Origin: Diphasiastrum complanatum
Taxonomy: Eukaryota; Streptophyta; Lycopodiopsida; Lycopodiales; Lycopodiaceae
Assembly: GCA_029204225.1 (NCBI GenBank)
Contig: CM055106.1
Coordinates: 3,280,665 to 3,344,664, forward strand
Length of the DNA stretch: 64,000 bases
Direction of reading: 5' to 3'
Shown: positions 1-12,876 of the stretch, piece after piece
How the letters are laid out: every line of letters begins with the position of its first letter
Numbering within the stretch: position 1 is the stretch's first letter
Translations under genes and position numbers: made by a program
The notes under the pieces: model-generated
What the model was told of the DNA's origin: nothing
The model's input: only the letters and a program-made list of their open reading frames with translations
The model's database searches: none

Positions 1-501
1 GGGCAGGGGACGTGCTTGACAGGCGATTGTGGAGGAGAATTGCAATGCAGTGGCGTTGGAGGAGATCCCCCTGCAACTCTTGCAGAGTTCACTCTATTTG
101 GTGCTGATGGTTTGGATTTCTATGATGTGAGCTTAGTGGATGGCTACAACCTTCCTCTTGCAGTGGCACCAACCACGCCGCCCATTAATCCAGAGCTCTC
201 TTCCGACTATTCCTGTGGATCTGCTGGTTGCACCGGAGATTTAAACGAGAACTGTCCTACCGAACTGCAGGTACTTGGCTCTGGAGGCCAGGTCGTGGGC
301 TGTCGAAGCGCTTGCTCTGCTTTTGGAACCCCAGAATACTGCTGCACAGGCGACTTTGGTTCACCCACTACATGTCTTCCTACCTCCTTCAGCCAGGCTT
401 TCAAGTCTGCATGTCCCCGTGCATATAGCTATGCATATGACGATGCCAGCTCCACATTCACTTGCGTTGGCAGCTCCTACATCCTCACCTTCTGTCCTTA
501 A
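1..501 (+). CDS. Thaumatin-like protein (PR-5 family), C-terminal part
   Basis: The reading frame is open from the first base, so the 5' end of the gene lies outside the window. The 166 residues begin with the family block TCLTGDCGG, followed by PPATLAEFTLFG and DFYDVSLVDGYNLP, all hallmarks of thaumatin-like proteins. The E of LAEFTL and the D residues near DFYDVSLVDG correspond to acidic-cleft positions of the REDDD set; the arginine lies upstream and is not visible. At least thirteen cysteines with family-like spacing (CTGD, CRSAC, YCCTG) suggest disulfide bonds, and the stop falls right after the final FCP. Known members are secreted and many act against fungi or bind beta-glucan; which substrate this one has cannot be told. 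The signal peptide is outside the window. No break is seen. Confidence in the family is very high. Confidence 0.95.
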   Translation, partial: GQGTCLTGDCGGELQCSGVGGDPPATLAEFTLFGADGLDFYDVSLVDGYNLPLAVAPTTPPINPELSSDYSCGSAGCTGDLNENCPTELQVLGSGGQVVGCRSACSAFGTPEYCCTGDFGSPTTCLPTSFSQAFKSACPRAYSYAYDDASSTFTCVGSSYILTFCP

Positions 502-999
502 TATACATTCTGATTCAGAAGAACCCACCTTTTACCTGTGTTCAGCTGCTACAGATCACTCGTATTTCCCATGTATCCTCCTGGCTTTCTCTTATTTTCG
601 ACTGCCAACAAAGCTTTCTTTGAACTCTCTACTCCCATCTTTCACTCTTTGGGTAGCTTGTTCTTCCCTAATGGAGCAAGCGGTACAGTGCTATAAACTA
701 TTACTATTAACTTAAATATCTTCCTCTGACTGTTGTCTTCAAAGGAAGATTATGTGTCATATGGGCATACAATGTACATCTAAAGAGGAATCAGTAATAC
801 TCGTTATTAATTACATACTTTTATTACGACTTGGTCTGATGCAGAAAAATCTAGAAATTGCTGAATATTGAGAGAAAAAGTGTCTGTTGAATGCATTCTG
901 CACCTTGCATTATAAAGTTTTGATTTATAAAGAACTTGTTCTGTAAAAATCTCAAGCTTTTCCTCTTTAGCCAAAAAGCTGAAGTTTTGTATAGTACAC

Positions 1000-1034
<35 letters not shown>

Positions 1035-2698
1035 ATATATAAAAAAAAGTGCACCCTATGCTTTGAGCTTTTGATTTTCAGTGAAGGAATGGAGGGCCCC
1101 TCACAAAACCGAATTTGTGAGCCAAACAAAGTTTTCTATGGCAAAAAAATTTTATGGGCATATATTCGCAACCGGAGGTGCATGTTGGAGAGTGCATGCA
1201 TTTCTTTTTGATAATTTTACATGCACCTTTCGCTTGGAAGGTGCATTTAGAACAATTTCACAACAAGAAAAAAAGGTCAAAACCAAAATCATATTCTAAT
1301 TTTACTTGGAAGAAGGGCCCCTTCAGTTGTTATGCCCCTCAGGAAGGTCTTTCACTCTTGAATGGATGAATGCCCTCGAAAGGCCCCCCCCAAGAATTGC
1401 CTTGAAGAAACGTTTCAACAAATTTTGCTAGAGTAGGTGCCATCTTTTCCTTGGTTGAAACTAAAAAATTGGTTTTATGACATAGACTATATATCTAGCG
1501 CCTAGGAAATCTGTGGTGTCATTGTGACCCCTCTTGAATCAGTTAATAAGCTCTTGAAAAGGATGAACACATTTGCTAGCACAACTTACCTTGCTAATGT
1601 GGTGAGCAACAACACTATTGGGGTATTGTGCAAGTTACTGAAAGAGATCTTTTTGTTTACAATTTTTAAGGTGAAAATTATGTGGCCAATAGAGTCTCAT
1701 ACTTGAATCAAGGCCTCCGGTCAAAATAGCTAAATTTATGACTTTTAGGTAAGTTTATAGAGTTGAGTGTTAAAGTATAAATTTTTGGATTGGAAATACA
1801 TTTACCATAGAAAATCATATATCAGACAAACTTGCAAGGCATTGGAGACCTTCATTGTATGCATACATGAAACACAACTTATTGATAACTGTGATGGTTC
1901 CCTTTTTCAAGGCTCAAAAAGCTTCCATTTGCATCAATTTAGAGACATACATATGCACCGCATGTCAAACCTGATATTTTTTTCTCAATGAAATACGTTT
2001 TGCAAAAGAACATTGGGATATGATAACCGGGGGGAGCTTTATGCTCATATTGAAGTCAATCTTCTTACCAAGAACGATAACCTAGAACTAAAACAAAAAA
2101 GTAGGCTGAATAGAGTTTAATGTGACTAAGGATATGATCATTATCTATACATATGTCAAAAGAATCTATACTTTAACTCAAGTACAAGCCTTCCTCTATC
2201 ATTTTCATGCTTTTCATTGTGGTATATTACCACAATGATACCCAAATAGTCAAGCTTAGTGAAAAAAAAAACATTGGGTCATATAAGTACATCTAAGAAG
2301 CCCCTCTTACAAGGCAAGTGTTTTGCTCACATTCCTGTATATGCTCTTCTTGTGGATTTGAGTGTTGTCTTAAGTCAAGACCTTGGAGTAGTTTCACAAA
2401 TGTTGTTGATCCACTAGATGTTGCATGTTTAAACAATAATGTTGGATGTTTAAACAATGATGTTGCATAATTGTGAAATCAAATTGGCCTTTACCAAGGA
2501 TGAAATTAATGTCTCTAGCTACTTGAGCATCTATATGGATGCTATTGCCTACCTAAACCAGCATAAGTTTTAAAATGAATTGCATTAACAAAATGTTTGG
2601 TCAAGGTGATATGTACTTTAGAAGATGAGATCGAGGAAGTTTGATTCATATAAAACTAATGAGTTGAAGAGGAAAAGAAAAATTCCTTGGGCAAGCAT
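502..2698. other. No gene seen; AT-rich intergenic DNA
   Basis: After the thaumatin-like stop there is a 3' flank and about 2.2 kb of sequence with frequent stops in all frames. A short CA microsatellite lies inside. I see no domain, RNA gene or transposon end before the LTR that follows. Confidence 0.6.
1004..1032. repeat. (CA)n microsatellite
   Basis: About 14 uninterrupted CA dinucleotides followed by a short AT run. Confidence 0.95.
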
Positions 2699-3410
<712 letters not shown>

Positions 3411-3411
3411 G

Positions 3412-3430
3412 TGGCGCCGTCACCGGGGAG
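3412..3430 (+). other. Primer binding site, tRNA-Asp type
   Basis: The bases TGGCGCCGTCACCGGGGA begin one base after the LTR end. They resemble the complement of the 3' end of plant tRNA-Asp, the primer type used by several plant Ty3/gypsy lineages such as Athila/Tat. This marks where minus-strand DNA synthesis would start and sets the plus orientation of the element. Confidence 0.6.
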
Positions 3431-3854
3431 CACCAACACTTGCCTTAGCCGGCATAGACATCACTTTTCTTCTCCTTCTCTCACTCTTCTCTTTCTTTTC
3501 CCTTCATTTTTCATCACAAAAGTCGAGTTTTTTAGCTTATTAGTGTTAGTTAGTGTGCATTAGAGTTAGTGGGGTGTGGATTAGTGTTAGAACTGTAGAT
3601 TAGAACAACCCTTGCTAAAGAGAAGAAAAAAAAACAAACAAACAAAAAAATCAGAAAACCATGAAAAATCTTTTTTTGGTGGAAAAATAGGCGGGAAAAA
3701 CATATTAGAGGCAATAACTTTTTATTGCTCCGCAGCTAACCTTCACCCCTTTGAAAGTACCTTCTGGACACTATTCAGAACCTACACAAAAGTCGGCAAA
3801 GGTTAATTCCCAACCATTTTTGAAAAAACCGCAAAACATTGCCAAAAAACACAT

Positions 3855-4610
3855 TTGTATTTTCTCTCCATCCCCTGGGAAATAACCTTTGCCCACCTGG
3901 ATCTAGCTAAATCTGTATCAGAGAAAGCTACTCTCAACGCGGCGAAGGTTCTCTCTCTAGGATCTGAGAGAAAACCGTTAAAAATAGTAAAAAAAAGCCC
4001 CATAAAAATTGTATTTTCTCTCCATCCCCTGGGAATTAACCTTTACCCACCTGGATTTAGCTAAATCTGTATCAAAAAAAGCTACTGTCAGCTCGGCGAA
4101 GGTTCTCTCTTTAGGATCTGAGAGAAAACTGCCAAAACTAGCAAAAAAAAGCCATAGAATTTGTATTTTTTCACCATCCCCTGGGAAATAACCTTTGCCC
4201 ACCTAAAATTAGCTAAACTTGTATTAGAGGAGGCCACTGTCAGCTCGGCAAATGTTATCTCTCTATGATCTAAGAGAAAACTACCAAAATAGCAAAAAAA
4301 GCCATAAAATTTGTATTTTCTCTCCATCCCCTGGAAAATAACCTTTTCCCACCTGGATTTAGCTAAACCTGTATTAGAAAAGGCTACTATCAGCTTGGCA
4401 AACGTTATCTCTCTAGGATCTGAGAGAAAACTTCCAAAAATAGAAAGAAAACCCATACAATTTGTATTTTATCTCCATCCCTTGGGAAATAACCTTTTCC
4501 CACCTAGATCTAGATAAATCTGTATCAAAAAAGGCTACTATCAGCTTGGCTATGTTTTCTCTCTAGGATCTAAGAGAAAACTGCCAAAAATAGCAAAAAA
4601 AAACACCCCA
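3855..4610 (+). repeat. Five tandem copies of a ~152-bp unit
   Basis: Units begin with TTGTATTTT at 3855, 4009, 4161, 4311 and 4462, giving periods of 154, 152, 150 and 151 bp. Each unit carries CTCCATCCCCTGGGAAATAA, then CCCACCTGGAT, then AGGATCTGAGAGAAAAC. They diverge from each other by point changes and small indels. They lie in the leader just downstream of the primer binding site. The open frames seen across them on both strands are by-products of the repeat. Confidence 0.85.
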
Positions 4611-5960
4611 AAATACACTTTTTTCTTGATTTTTTGAGATTTGCTCTGAATTAACCTTTTCTGAGTTTTTAGTAGTTAGATCTGACCCCCACCTGGCTTC
4701 TGTGAAATTCCTGTGAATATCCAATGGACAAATCTAGAAAGATCTAAGAAAAAGTGCTGAAGAGTGCTCAAAAACTGAGTTTTCTCAAGATTATAGAAAA
4801 ATTGTCCATCAAAAACCTTTGCAGACCTCATAATAGCTAGATCTAGTCTAGATCCAGCTACATTGGGAAAGGTGAAGGTTAGATCTACTCCAAGCTGAAG
4901 AAATCTCAGAAAAACCACAAAAAACCGCTAAAAATGGGCTAAAATACACAAAATGATTCTGTTCTGTTAATTTTTCTAAATCTGACGGTTCAAAACTCAA
5001 TCCAAACTGGTAATAGTTTAATTATATTGTTTTTCAGCTACTATCAGACTTTGCTTCAGATTAGACACTCAGACCTTGAAATCTTAGAGAAACAGTCCTA
5101 AAAAGTGCTCGATTTTAGCAAAAATCTTCAATTTTTGACAGCCAGCTCAAAACCAACCCTCGCAGGTCTCAGAGAAGTTTCATCAGATCTTGATGTGACT
5201 ATTGTGATTGGGACGAGAGTTAATTCCCAGCCTTGTTGAAAATCATTTTTTTTATACCGTCTCCATCTGTGTTTTCATCTCCATCTCCATCAACTCAACC
5301 TTCATCCTTTTTCATATCATTACATGCATCTATCTTTTCCTCCATTAGTATCCTAAGATAACAAAAATATATTACCATTTATTCACACACCTCCCTCCTG
5401 TCCTTTTGATGGTCCTTGGTTTTTTAATGTCTCAATCTTTGGTCTACTTATTTTCTTCTCTTGTTCACTTCAAAAAAAAAAAAAAGAGTGGGACACCACA
5501 GTTGTACAACCCTTGAAGCAACTACGTACATCACGATAATACTGCATTCCAGCCATGACTACGGAGTTTGTGAGATTAGTTGCATTTTAGATGTTTCTTG
5601 ATGAGACAGTTCAACAATACACCCAGACGAATGTTCGATCTAGTAAAAGGTATTGATCTACTGAGCCCAGAGACCATAATGCAAAACTACTATATTGGAT
5701 TACTCGACAAGATCGAATCTGGTTTGCATCCTACACTTCATTGCCACAAATCTGTCAAGATGTTGTCATTATGGAGAATCTTATCTTGAAGACGAGAGTA
5801 GATCACTCCTATTCAAACGCAGAAATATCGGACGGGGAATCAGAGAAGTCTAACTGACAAGGGAAAGACTAAGGTTGATGATTGTCCCTCAACGAGCAAG
5901 TTTCAACCAAGGTCTGATTGTTCCACAATGCAACAGGACCCCAAACCAACGCTAAATCCG
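4611..5960. other. Retroelement leader or flank without a recognisable gene
   Basis: The sequence keeps the A-rich, AACCTT-containing style of the tandem array up to a poly-A run near 5470, then changes character. No gag or pol motif is found. A 69-codon open frame at 5580-5789 has no recognisable domain and is probably chance. Confidence 0.45.
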
Positions 5961-5965
5961 GGTGC

Positions 5966-6823
5966 AACAATACTTCATAGGCCAAATCTAGGGAATCCAA
6001 GCCCAATGCGGAAGAGCTAAATTTCCCAGCTCTCTATTTTGGACACCCAAGACAAGCACCAGTTATGCTACTTACACATACCAAACCATTGCCAAATGGG
6101 AATTACAACATTACAAACACACATTTGCTCAGCATACCACGAACTTATTTTTCAAAGCGCTAAAAATCACAATTCATGAAGTACTAAATTCAATATGGAT
6201 CCATCTACGAAAAGGTACCTCGCAACACCGAACGTTAACTGCATCTGATGTAACAATACTTCATAGGCCAAATCTAAGGAATCCAAGCCCAATGCGGAAG
6301 AGCTAAATTTCCCAACTCTCTATTTTGGACACCCAAGACAAGCACCAGTAAATGCTACTTACACATACCAAACCATTGCCAAATGGGAATTACAACATTA
6401 CAAACACACATTTGCTCAGCATACCACGAACTTATTTTTCAAAGCGCTAAAAATCACAATTCACCAAGTACTAAATTCAATATGGATCCATCTACGAAAA
6501 GGTACCTCGCAACACTGAACGTTAACTGCATCTAATGTAACAAGACTTCATAGGCCAAATCTAGGGAATCCAAGCCCAATGCGGAAGAGCTAAATTTCCC
6601 AACTCTCTATTTTGGACACCCAAGACAAGCACCAGTAAATGCTACTTACACATACCAAACCATTGCCAAATGGGAATTACAACATTACAAACACACATTT
6701 GCTCAACATACCACGAACTTATTTTTCAAAGCGCTAAAGTCACAATTCACCAAGTACTAAATTCAATATGGATCCGTCTACGAAAAGGTACCTCGCAACA
6801 CCGGACGTTAACTGCATCTGATA
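5966..6823 (+). repeat. Three tandem copies of a ~285-bp Helitron Rep segment
   Basis: The block running from ACTTCATAGGCCAAATCT to GTTAACTGCATCTGAT occurs three times in a row, at about 5966, 6251 and 6537, with only a few differences per copy. A fourth, single copy sits at about 30596-30850 in the larger Helitron relic. There it is part of the Rep N-terminal coding region, so the triplication is an internal tandem expansion of transposon coding DNA. Confidence 0.85.
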
Positions 6824-7020
6824 TAATGCAAGATTCAAACATAGAACAACTACTACATTCAAATATTGGTTATAAAGATTTTGAACATGTCTGCACCTCT
6901 CCAGATTACAAACATGACCTACGAAAAAATGTTTTTGCTATGATGCGACAATCAGGTCCATCAACCTTTTTCTTGACACTCTCTTGTGCAGAGACGAAAT
7001 AGGAACTTCTAACTGAATGC
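6660..7020 (+). pseudogene. Helitron Rep N-terminal region, broken copy A
   Basis: The open frame 6670-7002 reads through LTASDIMQDSNIEQLLHSN, KHDLRKNVFAMMRQ and PSTFFLTLSCAETK. The last block is the MMRQ-G-P-TFFLTLS-AKTKW signature found in the Helitron-like N-terminal domain ahead of the HUH nuclease. The frame ends in a stop where the sister copy near 31025 reads KWEPLIECL. Homology to the sister then stops at about 7020, where unrelated DNA begins. A Rep that ends here lacks the HUH and tyrosine motifs, so it is inactive. Confidence 0.8.
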
Positions 7021-10000
7021 TGCAGGATCGAACATCTCATAAAACAATGGTTGTGATTCAAAGCTCGGGGAGCTATGTAGGCCATTGGATTTAAATTAGC
7101 CATTGGATATGGCTGAAGGGGGCTTTGAAAGGGCCCAATGGAGTTGAAAGGCAAATTGGGCTTTCGTTTTCATTAAAAATTATCAGTCTGAAAGGCTGAA
7201 AAGGACCTGACTTTTAAAGTCGCTATTCTTCATTAAAAAAACTTCATTCCGAAGTTTCAGTTCAAAATGCAAGCTATTTCTTTGGAAGGGACTATCCTTG
7301 GCTAAAAGGCACCTATTTTGGCCATCCTTGGGCCAAAATGACTCTGAAACTAGCTTCTCAGAGCCAGCGGACAGAGCGACATCACAGAGCAGGGAGAAAG
7401 GCATTTCGGAGAGTTTTCGTCACCATTCCATTGATCGGAGTGCGGGTGATCTCGTGATGGGCTACATTCGCTATTTGGGTACCGTAGGGCCAAATTCGGG
7501 GCAATTTTTGGCTGGTGAAACCTGCTACAGGGTGGTACATTGAGGCATAATCACTTTGAAATCATTATTACTTACTCCTGACAGGGTAACAGGGTGTTTG
7601 GAAGTGGTAAATGCAGTATGGGGGTGAATGGTAGCGAAATTGTGTGGAGAAAGCTAGTTTTGGCGACGGAAGTGCAGTTTGGCGATGTGACTACTCATCA
7701 TTGGAGACAATTTTGAGAGGGCAAGTAGTCGCAAGTGAGAGGTAGACATGGTATGCCGGTTACGGGCGAAAAATTATTGTGATCAGGTTCAAGTTTTGGA
7801 GTTAGAAACAACCAACATCAAGTGGCATTTTGGGGGAACGCTCTCACAGGCATGATCAGCGATGGTATTGTCGAATCAGGTGATAGTTGCATTGACACAC
7901 ACATCTGTAGCCTGGAAATTTTTCGTTCGGAGGGAAATATAGTCTAGCTTGGATGTACACACATTTTTGTGGTCACATGTGATGGAAGTGCGAGGTGGTG
8001 ACAGTTGAAAGCCATTAGGCAAGATAGCGGACTTGCATTGGACGAGTTGTGTGTGTGGCACACGTAGAGGATGAAGAACGGGTCAATGATCACACTTTGG
8101 ATGCTCTTGGTGAGTGGTGAGTGTGATGATTTTACGGTTTTTGCAGTCAGTAAGTCAATTTTGATCAAGCCATTATAGCTGTGGAGCAGTGTATCAGTTT
8201 TGTCATCGAAAAGATACACTTCAATTGCTAGTTTGGATAAGTCAAGTCAATTTGTCATATCAGTATTGCATCAAGGATGCAGATTTTAGTGATGACAAGG
8301 TGCAGATCATTTGGTTTGGGCCATGGAAGATCTCACAGGTTCACTTGGAGGGATATTGGCATGCATAGTCATGTGATGGACTTGATGGTGGCTTTGGAGT
8401 TCACATCTCAGTGTATTCTCAAGGAGTGGTTTGGAACCATTCACAAGAGCAACTAGGAGCTAGCTTGGGGAAATACAAGTGCGCACTACAGGATAGATGC
8501 TCAGATCTTTGTGATCAGGGATGGCATTGAGATACCTGGTAGGGATAGCACTACGAGATGACATGGAATGATCATCAGGGGGTAGCTATTTCATATTGGA
8601 CTTGAGTCTTTGGATTGGACAGGACTTACAGTTGGGATTCATGATGGAATCAGGAAGCTGCAAACCATTGCTCAGGGAGTGATAACTGATACTTTGGCGA
8701 GTAATCAGGTGAGTTGCAGGGTTATATGCACAGTAGTCTCCAGGTTGGCATCACATGTTGTTTCTATCCATCATTATTTGGTAAGCAGGATGCAGTTTTT
8801 GGTTAGATCCAATTGGAGTCTAGTTGCACAACAGGTGGACAGATTCTTGGGGAGCTATCAGCGAGCAATGGTTACTTGGTGATCAGATGGTACAGGGTAC
8901 AGGTTTCTGGAGCTATTCTACCTGATATGCTATGGATCGTGGGTGAGTTATTCATCACGATAGTGGATCTAGTTTGCATTTGCTTTGGCTTGGACGCTAT
9001 GATGGATGTTGTGCGGAGATAGGCTCCTTGGTGGGAGGCCTATGTACAGGTCAAATAAGAGTTGGCAACGTCAAGCATGGAAAGTTGAACCTACATGGGA
9101 TGTAGGACAGACTGATCATCATCAGTATCTCTGGGAGGTGGGTGAGCTACTCAGGTATAGCCTATGGTTAGGTTTGTGTACATTCATTCATTGAGTCCTT
9201 GGTATACTCTTGTCCTTGGAGCATGGGGAATGGATGGGTATCAACTTTAAGGGCTTATTGGACAAGATGTCAGGGCAAAGCGGCTTGGTGCATAGCTTTT
9301 TTTGGGAGATACATCAGGGATGAGGCTTGGAGCACTCATTGGTTCGAGATGGTTGATCTTGGATGATGTATGAGGACATCTATGTGATATGCTTGGACGT
9401 GAGAGCATCTTACTACAGGTGATTTGGTGACCAGTGGTGTAGCAGCAAATCTATAGGTGGCACAAGTATTGGTACGACAGGATACCGCTTATGGGCAGGC
9501 CTTGGTCATGTATTTGACGCTTTATCATTCGTGTTGGTTTGCATGAGTGTGTGTGGGCTTGCATGTTGCCTTGTCGTGGGAGTCTAGATCTGAGTCGGAG
9601 TCGTATGTGGTTGTGCATTTGCTACAGTAAAACAAAGTAGTCATTTTATGCTCATTGACTTGTCATTGTCTACTAGGTGTCTATCTGGTGAGGGTGCAAT
9701 CTTATGGTGGCAGTAAGATTTCCTCAAGTTGAGCCTCAGTCGCTCATTTATGTCAACTTTACAGGTTTGTGCTTGTAAGGGTCTGATAGGATGTCAGCCT
9801 AGCTAGATGGAGGATGTAAGTCTCATGGTGGCAGTGGGATTTCCTCAGTTTGAGCCATGTCGCTCATGTGGTCCACTTGTGTTCAAGTCGGAAATGGGGA
9901 CGAGTCAGTTGGTCAAGAGTATGGTAGACTCTCTATATGAGCATTGTGTTTACATGATAGTTTTTGAGTCAAACCTGGTGGTTTGTTGGTGTGCTTGAGT

Positions 10001-10575
10001 GTGATTCAAGTACAGAGTAGCAGGATATGCATAACATCTTTTGGACACTCCAGCCATTGCTACAAATTATTGTTTTTCACTCTTATCACATTTGAGCTTA
10101 AGGGAGAGAGTTAGAAATCAGAGTTAATCTGATATACATTTTATGTAAGCTCTAAATGTGAGGATGTAATTGGTGTACAGTTTATTTAATTTACTATATA
10201 TGGTTGTGTTCGGGACGTGACCCGTTAGGATATATTGATCGGGCACTGATCCCGTAGACGGCTACTTGGGCTAGCTGGGTAGCCACACGTGGGAAGAAAT
10301 TAGCCTGTACAGTGATTTTGAGTTCATTATGCTATACTCAGGGGCATGTCCTGGGTTTGTCAGTATATGTGGCCATATTGGGCCTAACTCTAGTTTGGCA
10401 GGTGGTAGGCCAGTTTGGTGACACCTGTTGAGCCCATGCAGTTTGGGGCTTTGCTATATGTACAGTGTTTCTTCATAATAGACTTGACTTTTGTTGTGCC
10501 ATCTATGAGAGCTTGTGAGGAGTGGCTATGGTGATTGTGTGATGTGATCTGCATACTGCACTACATTCTATCGGA
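7021..10575. other. Foreign 3.5-kb stretch splitting Helitron copy A
   Basis: The sister Helitron runs without this DNA, so the stretch was inserted, or replaced an internal part of the element. It is relatively GT-rich on the plus strand between 7400 and 10000. I find no recognisable protein domain on either strand; open frames of 60-90 codons are isolated. A purine tract and LTR-like sequence lie at its right end, which suggests a decayed retroelement. No matching left LTR is seen. Confidence 0.45.
9702..9875 (+). repeat. Pair of ~55-bp direct repeats
   Basis: Two copies start at about 9702 and 9821. Both contain ATGGTGGCAGT, then GATTTCCTCA and TTGAGCC, followed by GTCGCTCAT. They are about 119 bp apart. 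Confidence 0.75.
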
Positions 10576-10576
10576 A
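10097..10576 (+). mobile_element. Possible polypurine tract and 3' LTR of a copia-type element
   Basis: The run TTAAGGGAGAGAG is followed by TTAGAAATCAG. This resembles the usual copia arrangement of a purine tract followed by TGTTAGAAATC, but the expected TG is not intact. The right edge is taken from where Helitron homology resumes. No partner LTR was found, so this is tentative. Confidence 0.3.
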
Positions 10577-10986
10577 TTTCAACTTGCACACAACTCAAAA
10601 AACTTTTACGGAGTCACACACTGTTACCGGAGTGACCACTCACCAATTTATTACCTATATAGTGACCCAAATATCATATATGTCTCCTTCATCGAGTTCC
10701 TATTGCTGGAAGCGGTGTTGGTTCTCATGGAGCTCAACATAAAGAGCAGTATTACTGTCATCACATTCTTGGACAAGATCAAAACAACCTTGTAACTGCC
10801 CTGTCTTCTGACTTGCATAAAACATTTAAACCACCTTCTAACATTCACATTTTCCACATGCAATTTTTTGTACTGAGATGCCTTTCCCCATTTTTTGTGT
10901 CACATTTACATTTACTCTGACACATGTAAAATAAAATAAAATACCAACCTAAGGCAGGGCCAAGTGGCTTGCCACACGCCCTTGTT
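10576..10986 (+). pseudogene. Helitron2 3' part, copy A: endonuclease remnant and terminus
   Basis: This is a close copy of 32304-32731. It encodes the end of an AP-endonuclease-like domain: YGVTHCYRSDHSPIYYLY contains the SDH triad seen at the C-terminal end of endonuclease/exonuclease/phosphatase domains. Stops follow soon after. The shared homology with the other copy ends around ACGCCCTTGTT, which I take as the element's right end. The W of the sister's YWSDH is R here. Confidence 0.75.
10957..10981 (+). repeat. Terminal hairpin of Helitron2, copy A
   Basis: GTGGC and GCCAC form a five-base stem over a two-base loop, extended by GGGC pairing with GCCC after a small internal bulge. The hairpin ends about 5 bp before the inferred end of the element. 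Helitron-type elements typically carry a short hairpin near the 3' end. Confidence 0.65.
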
Positions 10987-12870
10987 ACTTTGGCATATAT
11001 AAAGATGCTGGATCATTGCTTCATTGAGTTTGCTCAATTTACCTCGCTTGTTGGTCTCTGCCTTTCAGTATAGCATATTCACACAACAAAAAGAGACAAA
11101 GCGGCGAGAGGTATTATTGGCCCTGCCTTACAAGAAGAGGCACATAGTAATCGTGCTACAAATTTGACATGCTTGTGTGATTTTTATTTATAGATTTTTT
11201 AATTTTATTTTGTTATTTAAATTGAACTTTTTTTGGGTGCTGCCACATATTTTTTTCCCATTCCAAAAATTACTTTTCGTGCTTTTGATGAATACCTACT
11301 TTTAATTTTCATACTAACAAATAGGTGGACAGGAGCGGGCGATGGGTGTCTACCTGGCTTCTATTGTTACTTTGTTGGAGAGCCAGGTAGCCAGGTTTAC
11401 ACGTAGATTCGTATTTTCATGTTTCTTGCCATTTCCGAGGGTCGTCCGTGTCCTGCATGCACGTTTTCTACCTGAGAGGTGATAAGTGATAGGAAGCGAT
11501 CTGAGAGGAAGCATTTCATAGTATGCCAAAGATTTTCCCTGGTATTTTGATAGTATGTCAAAGATTGTCCCTGTCTCGTTTCAGATTTTGTTTTTGTAAA
11601 AAGGTTTGGCTATCCCTGTACTTGTGCGTGCCTGTACCTGTGGAATTGTTACTTGTGTGTTGTTGCGGTTCATAGATTTGTGGTGGCTGTTTCAGAGAGA
11701 CCTGCCTTCGTGTCCTTGAAGAATTTCATCAGATTGTCTCTTTCAAGTGTACGTACTTTGTCGCTTTTAATGTTTTCTAATCTTCTACGTAGTATATTAT
11801 ATAGTCAGAGTTACGAAATAGCTAAAAGACTAGTTACAGAATGGTAGTCTTCGGAATGTATGAAGGAGAATACTGCTTGGGATATTGTTAGAGCTAGAAG
11901 CTGATGTATAAGACGAAACGTTATTTAACTTTTTTCTTCGTACGAGACATTGTATAGCAAGATCTCGAACTATACACTTAAGTCGAGTGCCAAATATTGA
12001 AGTGTGTCGAAAACAATGTTTTGGAGAAAAAGTCACAACATTTAGCTGCAAAAACATTCCCTACTTCTTAAAAGCACTCAAACTCGTTCGATGTGCAGCT
12101 TATATGACAGCAGAGCCAGATTGAGTGCTTCAAACTTTTCCTGCATAAAGAATTAATCTGCTTTACAACTCTGCGAACAAGCCTTCCCTATTCTTGATTT
12201 ATTTTACAGTCAGTTGGATGTATTTTGAAGATCAACCTTTGATGAGCTAGTTGTTTTTTTATCTGCCAGTGATAAAATGTCTGATATTTAGTCAATTATC
12301 AAGCGATGACTTGATTCGTTGAAACAAGAAGTCATGCAAAATATCTAAGTTGTGTATGTGTATGAAAGCATTCACAATGTCTTGCGACGATCTACACCAA
12401 AGGTTTGAAGATCGATCCAACAATAAATATACATGTATATCTGATCTTATTATATTCTTGATCAAGCAGGAAGGCTTGTGTTGCACATAGCACAAAATTC
12501 AAGAGTTCAGAGTCGGCTCTCCACTATGTCTCACGAGGCTCCTCGTATGCGATTCCCGAATCCCATGCGATCCAAAATATTCTTCCACAAAAAGGGCAAA
12601 AAAATTGATGGTTGTCTCTTTTGTTGTTTTTTAAGCCGAGTTACATTTATGAACCCTTACTAGACTAGGAGCTCGTTGCTTTCAACACCAGAGATTGTCA
12701 TTCTCAAGGACTATACTCTCCTGATTCTTAATTTCTCAGGGAATTGTTCATGAAATCCATGCTGGAGCTCAATGCACACATTAGGTCTGAACACAGTTTA
12801 GGATTCAATTCTTCGTTTATCTATATCAAGCATTATCGTTCACAAGCATAATATATCTTGATTTAATCTA
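10987..12870. other. No gene seen
   Basis: Ordinary AT-rich DNA with stops in all frames. A TATATAAAG stretch at about 10995 and a 13-bp inverted partner of the Helitron end at 11118-11130 are the only notable marks. Confidence 0.5.
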
Positions 12871-12876
12871 TTCCAT

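Noticed and set aside
3803-4517. Open frames on both strands over the 152-bp tandem repeats
   Set aside because: They follow the repeat period and have no recognised domain; coding on both strands at once is implausible.
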